Source of the DNA: an uncultured Rhizobium sp. | Lineage (GTDB): Bacteria > Pseudomonadota > Alphaproteobacteria > Rhizobiales > Rhizobiaceae | Reading direction: 5' to 3' | Assembly (NCBI GenBank): GCA_945952315.1 | Contig: CAMFIE010000006.1 | Location: forward strand, 94,033-158,032 | DNA length: 64,000 bases | In this document: in pieces, positions 18,297 through 27,721 of the stretch | Position numbering within the stretch: position 1 is the first letter of the stretch | Layout of the letters: each line of letters opens with the position of its first letter | Translations under genes and position numbers: made by a program | The notes under the pieces: generated by a model | The model's input: the letters and a program-made list of their open reading frames with translations, nothing else | Database searches by the model: none | What the model was told of the DNA's origin: nothing

Positions 18297-18493
18297 TCGG
18301 AATATCCTTTCGAGAACCCCGTCGGCCCCGTGCCGACCCTTGCTGCTTGTGCAGAAAATGCGGGGATAATGCAACTCAAGCGTTCAGTGCTGCGCTGAAC
18401 CGGCGCGATCCGGCCGCAAATTGCGCGATTGCCCGTTGCCCAGAGCGGGAAAATGCGAAACTCTTTGGCGAAACAATCGCGAGGAGCGTCCGC

Positions 18494-19120
18494 ATGATCC
18501 TGATCGGCCAGTATGATTCGCCCTTCGTGCGGCGGGTGGGCATCGCCCTGACACTCTATGGCATCCCCTTCGAGCACCGGCCATGGTCGGTCTTCGGCGA
18601 TCAGGAGCGGGTGCGCGCTGTAAATCCCGTCACCAAGGTGCCGGTTCTGGTGATTGCCGGGGAGGACGTGATCATCGAGAGCCACATGATGCTCGATTAT
18701 CTCGACAGTCTCGTGCCGGAAGAGGCGCGGATGTTTCCCGCCCGCGAGCCAGAGCGGCACCGCCAGCTGAAGGTGGCGGCGCTTGGCACCGGCCTTGCCG
18801 AAAAGGCCGTCAGCCTGTTTTACGAAAAGCGGCTGCATAAGGAGATTTCCGAGGTCTGGGCAGAGCGCTGCGAGATGCAGATCCGGGCCACCCTTGCCGC
18901 ACTGGAAAGCCAGCGCGCGGCAAGCGCCCTGCCCTTCTGGTCCGGCGAACGGATCGGCCATGCGGATATTGCGGTCGCGACCGCGCTGCGCTTTACCCGG
19001 GATGCGCATCCGGCGCTGATCGACTGGGCGGCCTATCCCGCCCTTTTGGCCTTTTCGAACCGGCTGGAGGCGATGGACGAATTCATCGCGATCTCTCAAG
19101 CCTTTGTCGCGCCAGCCTGA
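18494..19120 (+). CDS. Glutathione S-transferase family protein
   Basis: A 208-residue cytosolic GST. The N-terminal thioredoxin-like domain reads MILIGQYDSPFVRRVGIALTLYG, with S9 in the position used by bacterial GSTs to activate glutathione, then the cis-proline loop VPVLV and the glutathione-contact motif IIESHMMLDYLD. The C-terminal helical domain has GHADIAVATALRF, the conserved N-capping box region. GAGGAG lies about ten bases before the ATG at 18494. It converges with glyQ (12 bases between stops). The substrate is unknown. Confidence 0.9.
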   Translation: MILIGQYDSPFVRRVGIALTLYGIPFEHRPWSVFGDQERVRAVNPVTKVPVLVIAGEDVIIESHMMLDYLDSLVPEEARMFPAREPERHRQLKVAALGTGLAEKAVSLFYEKRLHKEISEVWAERCEMQIRATLAALESQRAASALPFWSGERIGHADIAVATALRFTRDAHPALIDWAAYPALLAFSNRLEAMDEFIAISQAFVAPA

Positions 19121-19132
19121 AGCCTTTACGGC

Positions 19133-20089
19133 TCAGGCCGCGTCGCGCGGAAGGTTTGCCCCGCCCGCATCCGTCATCAGGAAGGCCTCGCCGCAGGATT
19201 TCGCCAGCGCCCGCACGCGGCCGATATAGGCCTGACGCTCGGTCACCGAAATCACCCCGCGCGCATCGAGCAGGTTGAAGATGTGGCTCGCCTTGATACA
19301 CTGGTCATAGGCGGGAAGCACGCAGCGATGCAGCGCGCCTGCCGCTTCCGGCTGACCGGCCGCGAGCAGCGCCTGGCATTCCTTTTCCGCATCGATGAAG
19401 TGCCGGTGCAGCATCTCCGTATTGGCAAACTCGAAATTGTGCCGGGAATATTCCTGCTCGGCCTGCAGGAACACATCGCCATAGGTGATTTTCTCCGCGC
19501 CCTCGCGGCCATTGAAATTCAGGTCATAGACATTGTCGACGCCCTGCACATACATGGCGAGGCGCTCCAGACCATAGGTGAGCTCACCGGAAACCGGCGA
19601 ACACTCGATGCCGCAAACCTGCTGGAAATAGGTGAACTGCGAGACTTCCATGCCGTCGCACCAGCACTCCCAGCCGAGACCCCAGGCGCCCAGCGTCGGG
19701 CTTTCCCAGTCATCCTCGACGAAGCGGATATCGTGCAGCAGCGGATCAAGCCCGATTGCCTTCAGCGAGCCGAGATAAAGCTCCTGCAGGTTGGACGGGT
19801 TGGGCTTCAGGATCACCTGATACTGGTAATAATGCTGCAGGCGATTGGGGTTTTCGCCATAGCGGCCATCGGAGGGACGGCGCGAGGGCTGCACATAGGC
19901 GGCGCGCCAGGGCTTGGGACCGAGCGCCCTCAGCGTGGTTGCCGGATGGAACGTGCCCGCGCCCACTTCCATGTCATAGGGCTGCAGAACCGCACAGCCC
20001 TTGTCTGCCCAATAGGCATGCAAGGTCAGGATCAGCGCCTGGAAAGAGCGCTTCGGATTCATGTGATCAGGCGTGCTGGCATCGGTCAT
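19133..20089 (-). CDS. glyQ: Glycine--tRNA ligase alpha subunit
   Basis: Catalytic chain of the tetrameric glycyl-tRNA synthetase. Class II motifs are visible: [38 protein letters not shown], and [20 protein letters not shown]. At 318 residues it has the usual length. The ATG at 20089 is chosen (GGAACG upstream); the frame runs to 20134. Its partner glyS is at 11.8-13.9 kb on the same strand. Confidence 0.96.
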   Translation of the reverse strand: MTDASTPDHMNPKRSFQALILTLHAYWADKGCAVLQPYDMEVGAGTFHPATTLRALGPKPWRAAYVQPSRRPSDGRYGENPNRLQHYYQYQVILKPNPSNLQELYLGSLKAIGLDPLLHDIRFVEDDWESPTLGAWGLGWECWCDGMEVSQFTYFQQVCGIECSPVSGELTYGLERLAMYVQGVDNVYDLNFNGREGAEKITYGDVFLQAEQEYSRHNFEFANTEMLHRHFIDAEKECQALLAAGQPEAAGALHRCVLPAYDQCIKASHIFNLLDARGVISVTERQAYIGRVRALAKSCGEAFLMTDAGGANLPRDAA

Positions 20090-20290
20090 CAAGGGCGTTC
20101 CGTTTGATCGGTCAGATTGGCGGACTGGTGCCATGGCGACACGGGAGCGTCAAGTTTTTTGAGGGGCTGTGCCTCTTGCCGGTAATTTGTTTATACACAA
20201 TATCAAAATATATGTATTCCTGTTATTCTAATATTATGAATTTCATTGCATGCTGTCATCCATGTTCAATAGCATGATGTGACCGCTGCC

Positions 20291-21670
20291 ATGAAAGCGA
20301 CGTGTCTGAAACCCCTTTGTGCACTATTCCGTCGTCTCGGACAGGAAAGACGAGGTAATTTCGCGATCATTACGGCCCTGTTGCTGGCTCCGTTGATGGC
20401 CGCTGTCGGCTTTTCCGTCGATCTGAGCCATGCCTACAGCCTGCGCGCTTCGATGCGCGAGGCCGCCGATGCGGCCATACTGGATGCGCTTTCCGATTCC
20501 GCACTGGAACAAATCTATAAGGGAGCCGCCATAACCCCGGAGCAACTGAAAAGGCTTGCAGTGCGCGCCGAACAGAATTTCGACGATATCATGCCCCGAA
20601 AAGCACTCATGGAAACCGGTGCTTCTCCTTCGGCGACCGTTTCCATCGCAGGGAACCAGATCAATGCGACCTTGACCTATAGCGGCGCGATGCGGACCGA
20701 ATTCCTTCGGTTATTCGGGTTCAGCGCGCTGGGCATATCGGGGAAGGCGCAGTCCCGCGCCAATCTTCCGCAATTCACCGATGTGAATATCCTGATCGAC
20801 AACAGCCCTTCCATGCTGATTGCCGCAAATGACGCCGAGCGGGCGAAACTCATGAGGGTGACGGGCGACTATGCCCGTCGGAACAATCGTCCCATGGACG
20901 TGAATGGCTGCGCCTTTGCCTGCCACGATCTCGATCCGGACCCGGAAACGGTGATGAACTATTACGACCTTGCACGCAGCGCGGGTATCCGGCTGCGCAT
21001 CGACACGGTCAAAAGCGCCCTGCTGGAGTTGCTGGATGCCGCTTCCTCTACCGCCAGCCAAGGCAACCAGTTCCGCTACAGCCTGTATGACTTTGGCGAC
21101 AGCATGACCACGATCATGACAAACTATGTGATGAACAGGCTGAAGAATGAAACCGACGTTGCGAAAGTCAAGGCGGCTGTCGCGATGGAACAGCCGATGA
21201 CGACGCCCTATGCCGATTTCATCGGCAAGGCAGGGTCATCGCCGGAAATGGCACTGGAGGAACTGCAGTTGTCCATTCCGCGCGGCGGCGATGGCACGAC
21301 CGAGGCATCCAGAAAGCAATTGCTGATCTTCTTCACGGATGGTGTCTCGAACAGCCGGAGTGTTTTCAATTGTGCCGGGCAGCGCTGGCCGCCATACGGC
21401 CAATGCACCGGGCCGTTTCAACCGGCGATCTGCGACCAGCTGAAGCGGCGCGGCATCCGCATCGCCATCCTTCACACCGCTTATCTGCCGATCCCCTCCA
21501 GTCCCTATTTCATTCAGCGGGTGGCCCCTGTCCTTCCGCAGATCGAGCCCAATCTGCGAACCTGCGCAAGCCCAGGGCTCTATCGCAACGTGGAATACGG
21601 CCAGCCCATGGATGACGCACTGAAAAGCCTGTTCCAGCAAAGCCTCCACAATGTGCGCCTGACGCGGTGA
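20291..21670 (+). CDS. TadG-like pilus-associated VWA protein, copy 1
   Basis: A 459-residue protein with an N-terminal TadE/TadG-type signal anchor: basic RRLGQERRGNFAIITALL then a hydrophobic helix and VDLSHAYSLRASMREAADAA. It is followed by a von Willebrand A domain with the MIDAS motif DNSPS (from DVNILIDNSPSM) and a later FFTDGVSNS aspartate. A CAFACHD pair of cysteines suggests a periplasmic disulfide. The GTG at 20279 is an alternative start. TadG-like proteins act in Flp/Tad pili or as surface adhesins, but no tad/cpa gene is present here. The upstream 120 bases are strikingly AT-rich. A second copy follows. Confidence 0.88.
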   Translation: MKATCLKPLCALFRRLGQERRGNFAIITALLLAPLMAAVGFSVDLSHAYSLRASMREAADAAILDALSDSALEQIYKGAAITPEQLKRLAVRAEQNFDDIMPRKALMETGASPSATVSIAGNQINATLTYSGAMRTEFLRLFGFSALGISGKAQSRANLPQFTDVNILIDNSPSMLIAANDAERAKLMRVTGDYARRNNRPMDVNGCAFACHDLDPDPETVMNYYDLARSAGIRLRIDTVKSALLELLDAASSTASQGNQFRYSLYDFGDSMTTIMTNYVMNRLKNETDVAKVKAAVAMEQPMTTPYADFIGKAGSSPEMALEELQLSIPRGGDGTTEASRKQLLIFFTDGVSNSRSVFNCAGQRWPPYGQCTGPFQPAICDQLKRRGIRIAILHTAYLPIPSSPYFIQRVAPVLPQIEPNLRTCASPGLYRNVEYGQPMDDALKSLFQQSLHNVRLTR

Positions 21671-21806
21671 GGCCCGGATCAGGCTTCGCCCGAGGAATAG
21701 GTACATTATAAAATAAAGCTAATTAAAGAGAATCATATTATTCGGATGTTTTTGAATTCATGCGAGACTGCCTCCCAGGTTTCTCCATCCAGCAAAGAGT
21801 TTCGCC

Positions 21807-23189
21807 ATGTCCAGACAATTTCTCACCTCGGCCCGCCGCCTTCTCCGTCATTTCTTTCGGGAACGCCATGGCCATTTAGGCGTGATGACGGGACTGATGA
21901 TGCTACCACTTATGGCTTTTGTCGGCGTGGCGGTGGATCTCAGCCATGCCTACAGCCTGCGGACAGCCCTGCGCGAGGCGGCGGATACGGCCGTGCTCGA
22001 CATCGTGTCCAATTCGTCATTGCAGGAACTCTATCAGGGTAACGGCATCACGCCCGGACAGTTGGTGAACCTCGCCCGCAGGGCCGAACGAGTTTTCAGC
22101 GAACAGATCCCCGACAATGTCAAGAATCAGAGCAACCACCCCTCTGCCCGGGCCAATGTAACGCTCACGGGCACGACGATCAGTGCGAGCCTGAGCTTTA
22201 CCGGCGATATGCCCACCTCCTTCGTGCATATTATTGGCTTCAACACCTTGCGCATCACCGGCGAAGCGGCATCCAGCTCGAACATGTCGCTGTTCACGGA
22301 TGTGCACTTCCTGTTCGACAACAGTCCCTCCATGGCGATTGCCGCCAATGATGCCGAGCGCCTGCGGATGGTGCAGATGACAAAGGACTACGAAAGAGCG
22401 ATGAAGCGCGGCTTTAATCTGAATGGTTGCGCCTTCGCATGCCACGACCTGAGCGGAAATCAGCAAACCGCGGAAAACTATTTTCCGCTTGCCCGCGCGG
22501 CAGGCATAAAGCTGCGCATCGACACGATGAAGGATGCGGTGACCCAATTGCTGGATGTGGCCGCAGCAAGCGCGGGCGATCCGGACCAGTTCCGCTATTC
22601 TGTCTACGATCTCGGCGACAGCTTGACGACCGTCAATCGCAACGGGCTCGAAATACGCACGCGATACGAAAAGGATATCGCAAAGGTGAAGCGGACTGTC
22701 GCAGCGATTGAACCGATGTCCACGCCCTATGCGTCCTTCAATTCCAAAGCCGGATCACCGCTGGATTTTGCGCTGGCCTTTCTGGATTACATGATCAACA
22801 CGATCGGGAATGGCTCGACCAAGAACAACCGGCAGCAACTCGTGATTTTCATGACGGACGGCGTCGCGAACGCAATGAACATACAAGGCTGCACCACGCC
22901 CACATGGTCCAACGGACAGCAGTGCACGGCGCCGATCCTTTACGAGAACTGCAATGAAATGAAGAAACGCGGTATTCGCATTGCAGTCCTCTACACGGTC
23001 TATCAGCCGATGCCGTTCAGCCCCTATTATGTGCAGCGGGTCTCTCCTTTCGCTCCGCAGATCCGGCCCGCCCTTGAGGCCTGTGCTTCGCCCGGCCTGT
23101 TCCGCAACGTCGAATATGGCGAGAGCCTGGACGATGCGCTGAAGGCACTCTTCAAACGCAGCATTCAATATGTGCGCCTCACCCAGTGA
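21807..23189 (+). CDS. TadG-like pilus-associated VWA protein, copy 2
   Basis: A 460-residue paralogue of the preceding gene, alignable along nearly the whole length: the same FREREGHLGVMTGL-type anchor (here FFRERHGHLGVMTGLMML), VDLSHAYSLRTALREAADTA, MIDAS DNSPSM, CAFACHDL, QFRYSVYDLGDSLTT, FMTDGVANA and the C-terminal RNVEYGESLDDALKALF. The shared architecture marks a tandem duplication that has since diverged well. AAAGAG lies before the ATG. The 136 bases between the two genes are AT-rich, so this copy may have its own promoter. Confidence 0.88.
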   Translation: MSRQFLTSARRLLRHFFRERHGHLGVMTGLMMLPLMAFVGVAVDLSHAYSLRTALREAADTAVLDIVSNSSLQELYQGNGITPGQLVNLARRAERVFSEQIPDNVKNQSNHPSARANVTLTGTTISASLSFTGDMPTSFVHIIGFNTLRITGEAASSSNMSLFTDVHFLFDNSPSMAIAANDAERLRMVQMTKDYERAMKRGFNLNGCAFACHDLSGNQQTAENYFPLARAAGIKLRIDTMKDAVTQLLDVAAASAGDPDQFRYSVYDLGDSLTTVNRNGLEIRTRYEKDIAKVKRTVAAIEPMSTPYASFNSKAGSPLDFALAFLDYMINTIGNGSTKNNRQQLVIFMTDGVANAMNIQGCTTPTWSNGQQCTAPILYENCNEMKKRGIRIAVLYTVYQPMPFSPYYVQRVSPFAPQIRPALEACASPGLFRNVEYGESLDDALKALFKRSIQYVRLTQ

Positions 23190-23402
23190 CAGAGGTCGCG
23201 GCAGAGGCACAACCGCTTCTGCCGCAAGCCCGACGTTCCTTTTTGGGAAAATCCGGGAAATGGCGTTTCACGGCCTTTTGCTTCGAAGAGGTTCAAACCG
23301 GGAAAGTCGGGAAAAACGCATCAACACTTTAAAAATTTTTTCGGCGCGGAGAGAAAGTGTGGCCTGCGGCAGACAGGCGGCCCCTGTGCGGAAGTGAGAC
23401 AG

Positions 23403-23461
23403 CCGTTTCAGATCGGGTCCCGAAACGGGACAGGACCGTTCAGAAACGGAACATCCGTTTC
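23403..23461. repeat. Cluster of four CCGTTTC/GAAACGG units
   Basis: CCGTTTC at 23403-23409 and 23455-23461 and GAAACGG at 23422-23428 and 23443-23449, with CCGTT at 23436 next to the last, form alternating inverted repeats within 59 bases. The arrangement suggests a multi-site protein-binding region or a foldable RNA. No known operator matches. Confidence 0.55.
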
Positions 23462-23584
23462 AAATAAAAACATGTATAGCCTAAATTTACCCACGAAAAA
23501 TATCAATCTAGAACGGTTAATGAATACATCGAACCAAATTACAAATCATTCAATTCGATAAAATTGCGCCTTTTTCGTTTGCCT

Positions 23585-23698
23585 CTATTTATGAATTTGC
23601 TGCGATATTGATCCTGCAAAGACCGGAACGGCGTGCAACGAGCAAATGACTACAGAGTAGAGCAATACCAATACTACCGGATGGGAAGCATGTTTCAT
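23585..23698 (-). CDS. Possible small secreted peptide
   Basis: A 37-codon frame starting at 23698 with AGAGG seven bases upstream. It encodes a short basic start, a hydrophobic stretch (HPVVLVLLYSVVICSLHAVP) and a signal-peptidase-like VFAG site, leaving only about eight mature residues. It could be a real small membrane peptide or chance. The frame continues upstream to 23896 with unconvincing sequence. Confidence 0.25.
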   Translation of the reverse strand: MKHASHPVVLVLLYSVVICSLHAVPVFAGSISQQIHK

Positions 23699-23783
23699 GA
23701 AGAAGCCTCTGCTCCCGGAAGGAAAAAGCATATTAACGGCCATCTTTTGCATGACGCAGAAGTTTAAAATTCCCCTCGGGGAG

Positions 23784-23808
23784 CGGCGCCTGGCCAGCGC
23801 CGTCTTTT
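23784..23808 (+). terminator. Orphan terminator-like hairpin
   Basis: CGGCGC (23784-23789), a seven-base loop, GCGCCG (23797-23802), then TCTTTT on the plus strand. No annotated gene on that strand ends here; the nearest, the second VWA gene, stops about 600 bases earlier. It may end a non-coding transcript. Confidence 0.5.
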
Positions 23809-23945
23809 CATCCGGATGAGCCGGAGAAAAGCGGAATTCCAGTCCTTCGGGGCATGAAGCCCCAGTCACAAGGATGGATCGACGGTTTGAGGGCATGATG
23901 GGGCGGCATGAGCCGACCCCGCCCAGTGGACGGCCAGGCGCGATG

Positions 23946-24143
23946 TCAGCGCGGGCCGTCGTCCTGCCGCAGGCGGTATTCTCCGGTTTCCGGATCCTTC
24001 ACCAGCGTCCCTGTCGCGCCCGACTGGCGCTCCTTCTCGATCTCCCGGTTCTTGCGGGCCAGCGCCTCCGCATCCTTCACGAAGCGGCGGTAAAGCAGGA
24101 TCGCGCCGACCAGAAGCAGGCCGAGCAGGATCAGTTGCACCAT
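23946..24143 (-). CDS. Small single-helix membrane protein
   Basis: A 65-residue protein with an N-terminal membrane helix (MVQLILLGLLLVGAILLY), then a charged helix (KDAEALARKNREIEKERQSG) and a polar tail. I do not recognise a family name. It lies 15 bases after the S49 peptidase gene on the same strand and is probably cotranscribed and perhaps functionally linked to it. Confidence 0.75.
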   Translation of the reverse strand: MVQLILLGLLLVGAILLYRRFVKDAEALARKNREIEKERQSGATGTLVKDPETGEYRLRQDDGPR

Positions 24144-24158
24144 CTCATTTCCCCGTCG

Positions 24159-25025
24159 TCAGAGCCCGTAGCGCGACCAGAGCGCCCGTTCCTCTACGGA
24201 TTGCACGATTCCCTTCGCCAGCGAAGCGGCAATTGTATCGGCTCCCGGCAGCGTCCCCCTGACCGCAGGCAGGCGGCGGCCGAACATCGAGCGCGGGCTT
24301 TCCACCAGTTCCATCTCGGTCTTTTCGCCGAAGCGTTCACGCAGAACCTCGCGCAGGCTGCCGATGGCATCGACAAGCCCGAGCTCCAGCCCGCGCTGGC
24401 CACTCCAGAACAGGCCGCTGAAGAGATCGGGATCATCCTTCAGCCTTGCCCCGCGCCGCTCCTTCACCATGTCGATGAAGACCTGATGGATATCCTTCTG
24501 CATGGAAAGAAGATGGGCCACATCCTCCGCCTTTTCCGGGGAGAAGGGATCGAGGATCGCCTTGTTGGAGCCTGCCGTATAGAGCCTGCGCTCCACGCCC
24601 GCCTTTTCCATCACGCCGGTAAAGCCGAAGCCGCCGGAGACCACGCCGATCGAGCCGACGATCGAGGTCGGATCGACGAAGATCTCGTCGCCCGCCAGCG
24701 CCAGCATGTAGCCGCCCGAGGCCGCCACATCCTCCACAAAGACCAGCACCTGCTTGTCATGCTCCTTCGCCAGCGAGCGGATGCGCTGGAAGATCATCCG
24801 CGACTGCACCGGCGAGCCGCCCGGCGAATTGATCATCAGCGCAACGGCCGGGCAATCCTTGCGGTCAAAGGCATCTTCCAGTGCCGCCGCCACGCCCGAA
24901 AGGCTGAGGCCGGACTGCAGGAAGCCGCTTTCGGCGGTGATCGCCCCATGCAGCCGCACGACCGGAATGACGGTCTTTTTCTTGCGCAGCCGCTTTGGCA
25001 AGAGGCGTTTCAAAAAGCCGAACAT
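24159..25025 (-). CDS. S49 family (SppA/SohB-like) serine peptidase
   Basis: A 288-residue membrane-associated peptidase. After a basic, short N-terminus (FLKRLLPKRLRKKK) come INSPGGSPVQSRMI and the catalytic serine S103 in VEDVAASGGYML, then SNKAILDPFSP with K155, the general base of the Ser/Lys dyad. It matches single-domain SppA-like enzymes that cleave signal peptides or membrane proteins. CAGGAG lies upstream of the ATG at 25025; the open frame extends to 25205 without similarity. The small membrane protein gene follows; mntH diverges upstream. Confidence 0.92.
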   Translation of the reverse strand: MFGFLKRLLPKRLRKKKTVIPVVRLHGAITAESGFLQSGLSLSGVAAALEDAFDRKDCPAVALMINSPGGSPVQSRMIFQRIRSLAKEHDKQVLVFVEDVAASGGYMLALAGDEIFVDPTSIVGSIGVVSGGFGFTGVMEKAGVERRLYTAGSNKAILDPFSPEKAEDVAHLLSMQKDIHQVFIDMVKERRGARLKDDPDLFSGLFWSGQRGLELGLVDAIGSLREVLRERFGEKTEMELVESPRSMFGRRLPAVRGTLPGADTIAASLAKGIVQSVEERALWSRYGL

Positions 25026-25224
25026 GGGCATCTCCTGATGGCGTGGCAGGCCGCACAAGGGGCGGCACCGCACGGTTGATTGAAGCGAAGATGTATGCAC
25101 CCTTTCTAAAAATGCAAGCGACTTGGCGGCTTCCCTCCCGGAATTCCGGTCGGTGAACAGCAAAAATCCGTCAGAAATCAGCCCATTGCCCTTGTTTCCC
25201 GGCAAAACGGCCCTTTACTCCTTA

Positions 25225-25250
25225 TTGCAAGTCATTATCATTATCATTCC
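25225..25250 (+). promoter_or_regulatory. Fur/Mur-like site upstream of mntH
   Basis: TTGCAAG is followed by three head-to-tail hexamers, CATTAT CATTAT CATTCC (reverse complement of GATAAT-type units), the pattern of Fur-family boxes. In rhizobia the Fur homologue Mur controls mntH with manganese. It lies 36 bases before the mntH start. Confidence 0.55.
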
Positions 25251-25285
25251 AGGTGAGCGATCATGACGGGTCGCGGGAAGGATCG

Positions 25286-26620
25286 ATGCTGGACAAGGCT
25301 GACAATCAGGGCTTTCGGGAAGCGCGGGGCGAGGCCTCGCTGGCCGACGTGCATGGCACGATTGCGGTTGCAAGCCGTGGCTCTGGCTGGAAGCGGGCGG
25401 CCGCCTTCATCGGCCCCGGCTATCTGGTTGCCGTCGGCTATATGGACCCGGGCAACTGGGCGACCTCGCTCGCCGGCGGTTCGCGTTATGGCTATGCGCT
25501 GCTGTCCGTCGCGCTGCTTTCCAATTTCATGGCGATTATCCTGCAATCGCTTTCCGCCCGGCTGGCGATTGCGACTGGCCGCGATCTGGCACAGGCCTGC
25601 CGCGACAGCTATTCCCGACCCGTCTCGCTGGTGCTCTGGGTGCTGGCCGAAATCGCCATTGTCGCGACCGACATTGCCGAGGTGATCGGCACGGCCATCG
25701 GCCTGCAGCTGATCTTCGGCCTGCCGCTCGAGCTTGGCGTTCTCATCACCTCGCTCGATGTGTTCCTGATCCTCGGACTGCAGAAGCTCGGCTTCCGCTG
25801 GGTGGAGGCTTTCATCATCTTCATGCTGGGGGTGATTGCGCTCTGTTTCGGGGTGCAGATCGTGCTTGCCGATCCGGACTGGGCGGCCGTGGCGCATGGC
25901 TTCCTTCCCTCGATGCGGATCGCGACCGATCCCGGCATGCTCTATCTGGCGCTCGGCATTCTCGGCGCGACAGTTATGCCACATAACCTTTATCTGCATT
26001 CGGGCATCATCCAGACGCGGGCCTATGGCGACAGCCTGCCGGAGCGGCGCGAGGCGCTGCGCTTTGCCACGCTCGATTCCACCGTCGCCCTGCTGCTCGC
26101 CCTGCTGGTCAATGCCTCGATCCTGATCCTTGCTGCCGCCGCCTTCAACGAAAATGGCAGGACGGATATTGCCGAGCTTGGACAGGCGCATGCGCTGCTC
26201 TCGCCCATGCTCGGGGCGGCGATTGCGCCCACCCTCTTCGGCATTGCGCTGATTGCCTGCGGCATCAATTCCACCGCAACCGCAACGCTTGCCGGCCAGA
26301 TCGTGATGGAAGGCTTCATCCGCATGAAGCTGAAGCCGTGGATCCGGCGGCTGGCGACGCGCGCGCTCGCGATCATTCCCGCCGCAATCGTGACCCTCTT
26401 CTACGGAGAAAGCGGCACGGCGGAGCTTCTGATCCTCAGCCAGGTGGTGCTGAGCCTGCAGCTTTCCTTCGCCGTCTTTCCGCTGGTGATCTTCACCGCC
26501 GACCGGCTGAAGATGGGCGCGCTGGTCGCCCCGCGCTGGCTTTCGGCCCTTGCCTTCCTCACCGCGTTTCTGATTGCCGGGCTGAATATCAAGCTGGTCT
26601 ATGACTTCTTCTTCGGCTGA
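25286..26620 (+). CDS. mntH: Nramp family manganese/divalent metal transporter
   Basis: A 444-residue proton-coupled metal importer of about eleven membrane helices. The two metal-binding motifs are intact: DPGNW (residues 54-58) in the first helix and [12 protein letters not shown] in the sixth. The ATG at 25286 is chosen because GGGAAGGA stands just before it; a GTG at 25253 would add eleven residues. The Fur/Mur-like site upstream fits control by manganese. The 3' end overlaps the convergent methyltransferase gene by 22 bases. Confidence 0.95.
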   Translation: MLDKADNQGFREARGEASLADVHGTIAVASRGSGWKRAAAFIGPGYLVAVGYMDPGNWATSLAGGSRYGYALLSVALLSNFMAIILQSLSARLAIATGRDLAQACRDSYSRPVSLVLWVLAEIAIVATDIAEVIGTAIGLQLIFGLPLELGVLITSLDVFLILGLQKLGFRWVEAFIIFMLGVIALCFGVQIVLADPDWAAVAHGFLPSMRIATDPGMLYLALGILGATVMPHNLYLHSGIIQTRAYGDSLPERREALRFATLDSTVALLLALLVNASILILAAAAFNENGRTDIAELGQAHALLSPMLGAAIAPTLFGIALIACGINSTATATLAGQIVMEGFIRMKLKPWIRRLATRALAIIPAAIVTLFYGESGTAELLILSQVVLSLQLSFAVFPLVIFTADRLKMGALVAPRWLSALAFLTAFLIAGLNIKLVYDFFFG

Positions 26621-27396
26621 AGGCGCGGATAGGCTTTGCGGCCATTGTTGAGATCATCGACCACCGCCGAAAAGCGGTGCGTGCCCTCCTCATGCATCAG
26701 AAGCGGCGCGCGCAGCGACAGGCGCGCCCGCGAGCCCTTGATCGCGGTGACCAGAATGCGCACCGCATTTTCGCCCGCCCGCGGGTGAAGTGCCGTCACC
26801 TCCAGCCCGCCGAACCGCCTGCCGCAGGCGGCAATGATCGCCGCAATCGATTCCGGCCTCGCAATCAGCGACAGCTGGCCGCCGGGTATGAGGATCGCGC
26901 CCGCCGTGCGGATCCAGCTTTCGAAGAGATCATCCGTCATGGCATGGGCTTCGGCCTTCAGCGCATCCGGGGTGAGCCGGTCGCCGGGATCGTTGAAGGG
27001 CGGGTTCATGATCACGTGGTGGAAGTGGTCATCGGCAAGCCCGGCGGCAAGGCGGGCCCTTCCGGTCAGCGTCACATCCGCTTCCAGCACCTGAAGGCGC
27101 GGGGAAATCGCCGCGTTTTCGGAAAGCGCCAGCCCCTTGCGGGCAAAACTGGCCATATCCGGCGAGCGCTCGACGAGAAGCACCTCCGCCTTCTCCAGCC
27201 GGGCCGCAACCGCCATGCCGGCCGCACCGGCGCCTGCGCCGAGATCGGCAACGCGGATCGCCCGGTCATCGGCAACGAGGGCTGCAAGCAGCATCGCATC
27301 CATGCCGGAGCGATGGCCGCGCCCTTTCGGCTGCACCACATGGAAACGGCCATAATGGAAGGCATCAACGGTTTCGGCCGGAGTGACATCATGCAT
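26599..27396 (-). CDS. tRNA1(Val) adenine-N6 methyltransferase-like protein
   Basis: A 265-residue SAM-dependent methyltransferase of the TrmN6/YfiC kind. The SAM-binding loop is [18 protein letters not shown] and the adenine-N6 catalytic motif is NPPF (in [13 protein letters not shown]). The start [25 protein letters not shown] fits the family. The ATG at 27396 lies within the 3' end of the DUF2007 gene, an eight-base overlap that indicates translational coupling. The C-terminus ([10 protein letters not shown]) overlaps the mntH end on the other strand. Confidence 0.9.
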   Translation of the reverse strand: MHDVTPAETVDAFHYGRFHVVQPKGRGHRSGMDAMLLAALVADDRAIRVADLGAGAGAAGMAVAARLEKAEVLLVERSPDMASFARKGLALSENAAISPRLQVLEADVTLTGRARLAAGLADDHFHHVIMNPPFNDPGDRLTPDALKAEAHAMTDDLFESWIRTAGAILIPGGQLSLIARPESIAAIIAACGRRFGGLEVTALHPRAGENAVRILVTAIKGSRARLSLRAPLLMHEEGTHRFSAVVDDLNNGRKAYPRLQPKKKS

Positions 27397-27613
27397 CGCG
27401 CAGTTCCGCGCCCAGCCCGGCTTCGGTGAGAATACGCCTTGCGCGGTCGATCTCGTCCGCATCCACCAGCAGGCGGCGCTGGAACGCGCCGATCGAGCCC
27501 TCCAGCACGCTCATCGACTGATCGGCGATGAAGCAATGGATGCCGAAATCGCCGAGCAGGCTTTCCGCGTAGGACAGCACCACCGGATCATTGGTGCGGA
27601 TAAGTTCGTGCAT
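27389..27613 (-). CDS. DUF2007 domain-containing protein
   Basis: A 74-residue protein, MHELIRTNDPVVLSYAESLL at the start, followed by GIHCFIADQSMSVLEGSIG and RRLLVDADEIDRARRIL. It matches DUF2007, called a putative signal-transducing domain; the fold is ferredoxin-like and the role is unknown. It is the first gene of a two-gene unit with the methyltransferase and diverges from ispB. Confidence 0.9.
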   Translation of the reverse strand: MHELIRTNDPVVLSYAESLLGDFGIHCFIADQSMSVLEGSIGAFQRRLLVDADEIDRARRILTEAGLGAELRDA

Positions 27614-27721
27614 GGACCTTATTTCCGTCAAATTTACGCGAGGCGGGACAATTCGCCTCTTGCCGCTCGGAACGGTGCTTTCTATTGTTCCGCCACGAGA
27701 TTGTTGAAGGAGTCCCAACCC

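Larger units (their letters stand above)
23190..23945. other. 756-base region with few recognisable genes
   Basis: This gap follows the second VWA gene. It holds a GC-rich part with GGGAAA direct repeats (23247-23310), the GAAACGG cluster (23403-23461), an AT-rich stretch (about 23461-23600), a possible short secreted peptide on the minus strand (23585-23698), and a terminator-like hairpin (23784-23808). A small RNA is possible but not shown. No tRNA-like fold convinced me. Confidence 0.5.

Noticed and set aside
20291..23189. Part of a complete Tad pilus cluster
   Set aside because: No pilin, prepilin peptidase, TadA ATPase, TadB/C or secretin gene lies on either side within the window.
23285..23310. 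tRNA T-arm-like sequence GGTTCAAACC
   Set aside because: No acceptor, anticodon or D arm could be paired around it.
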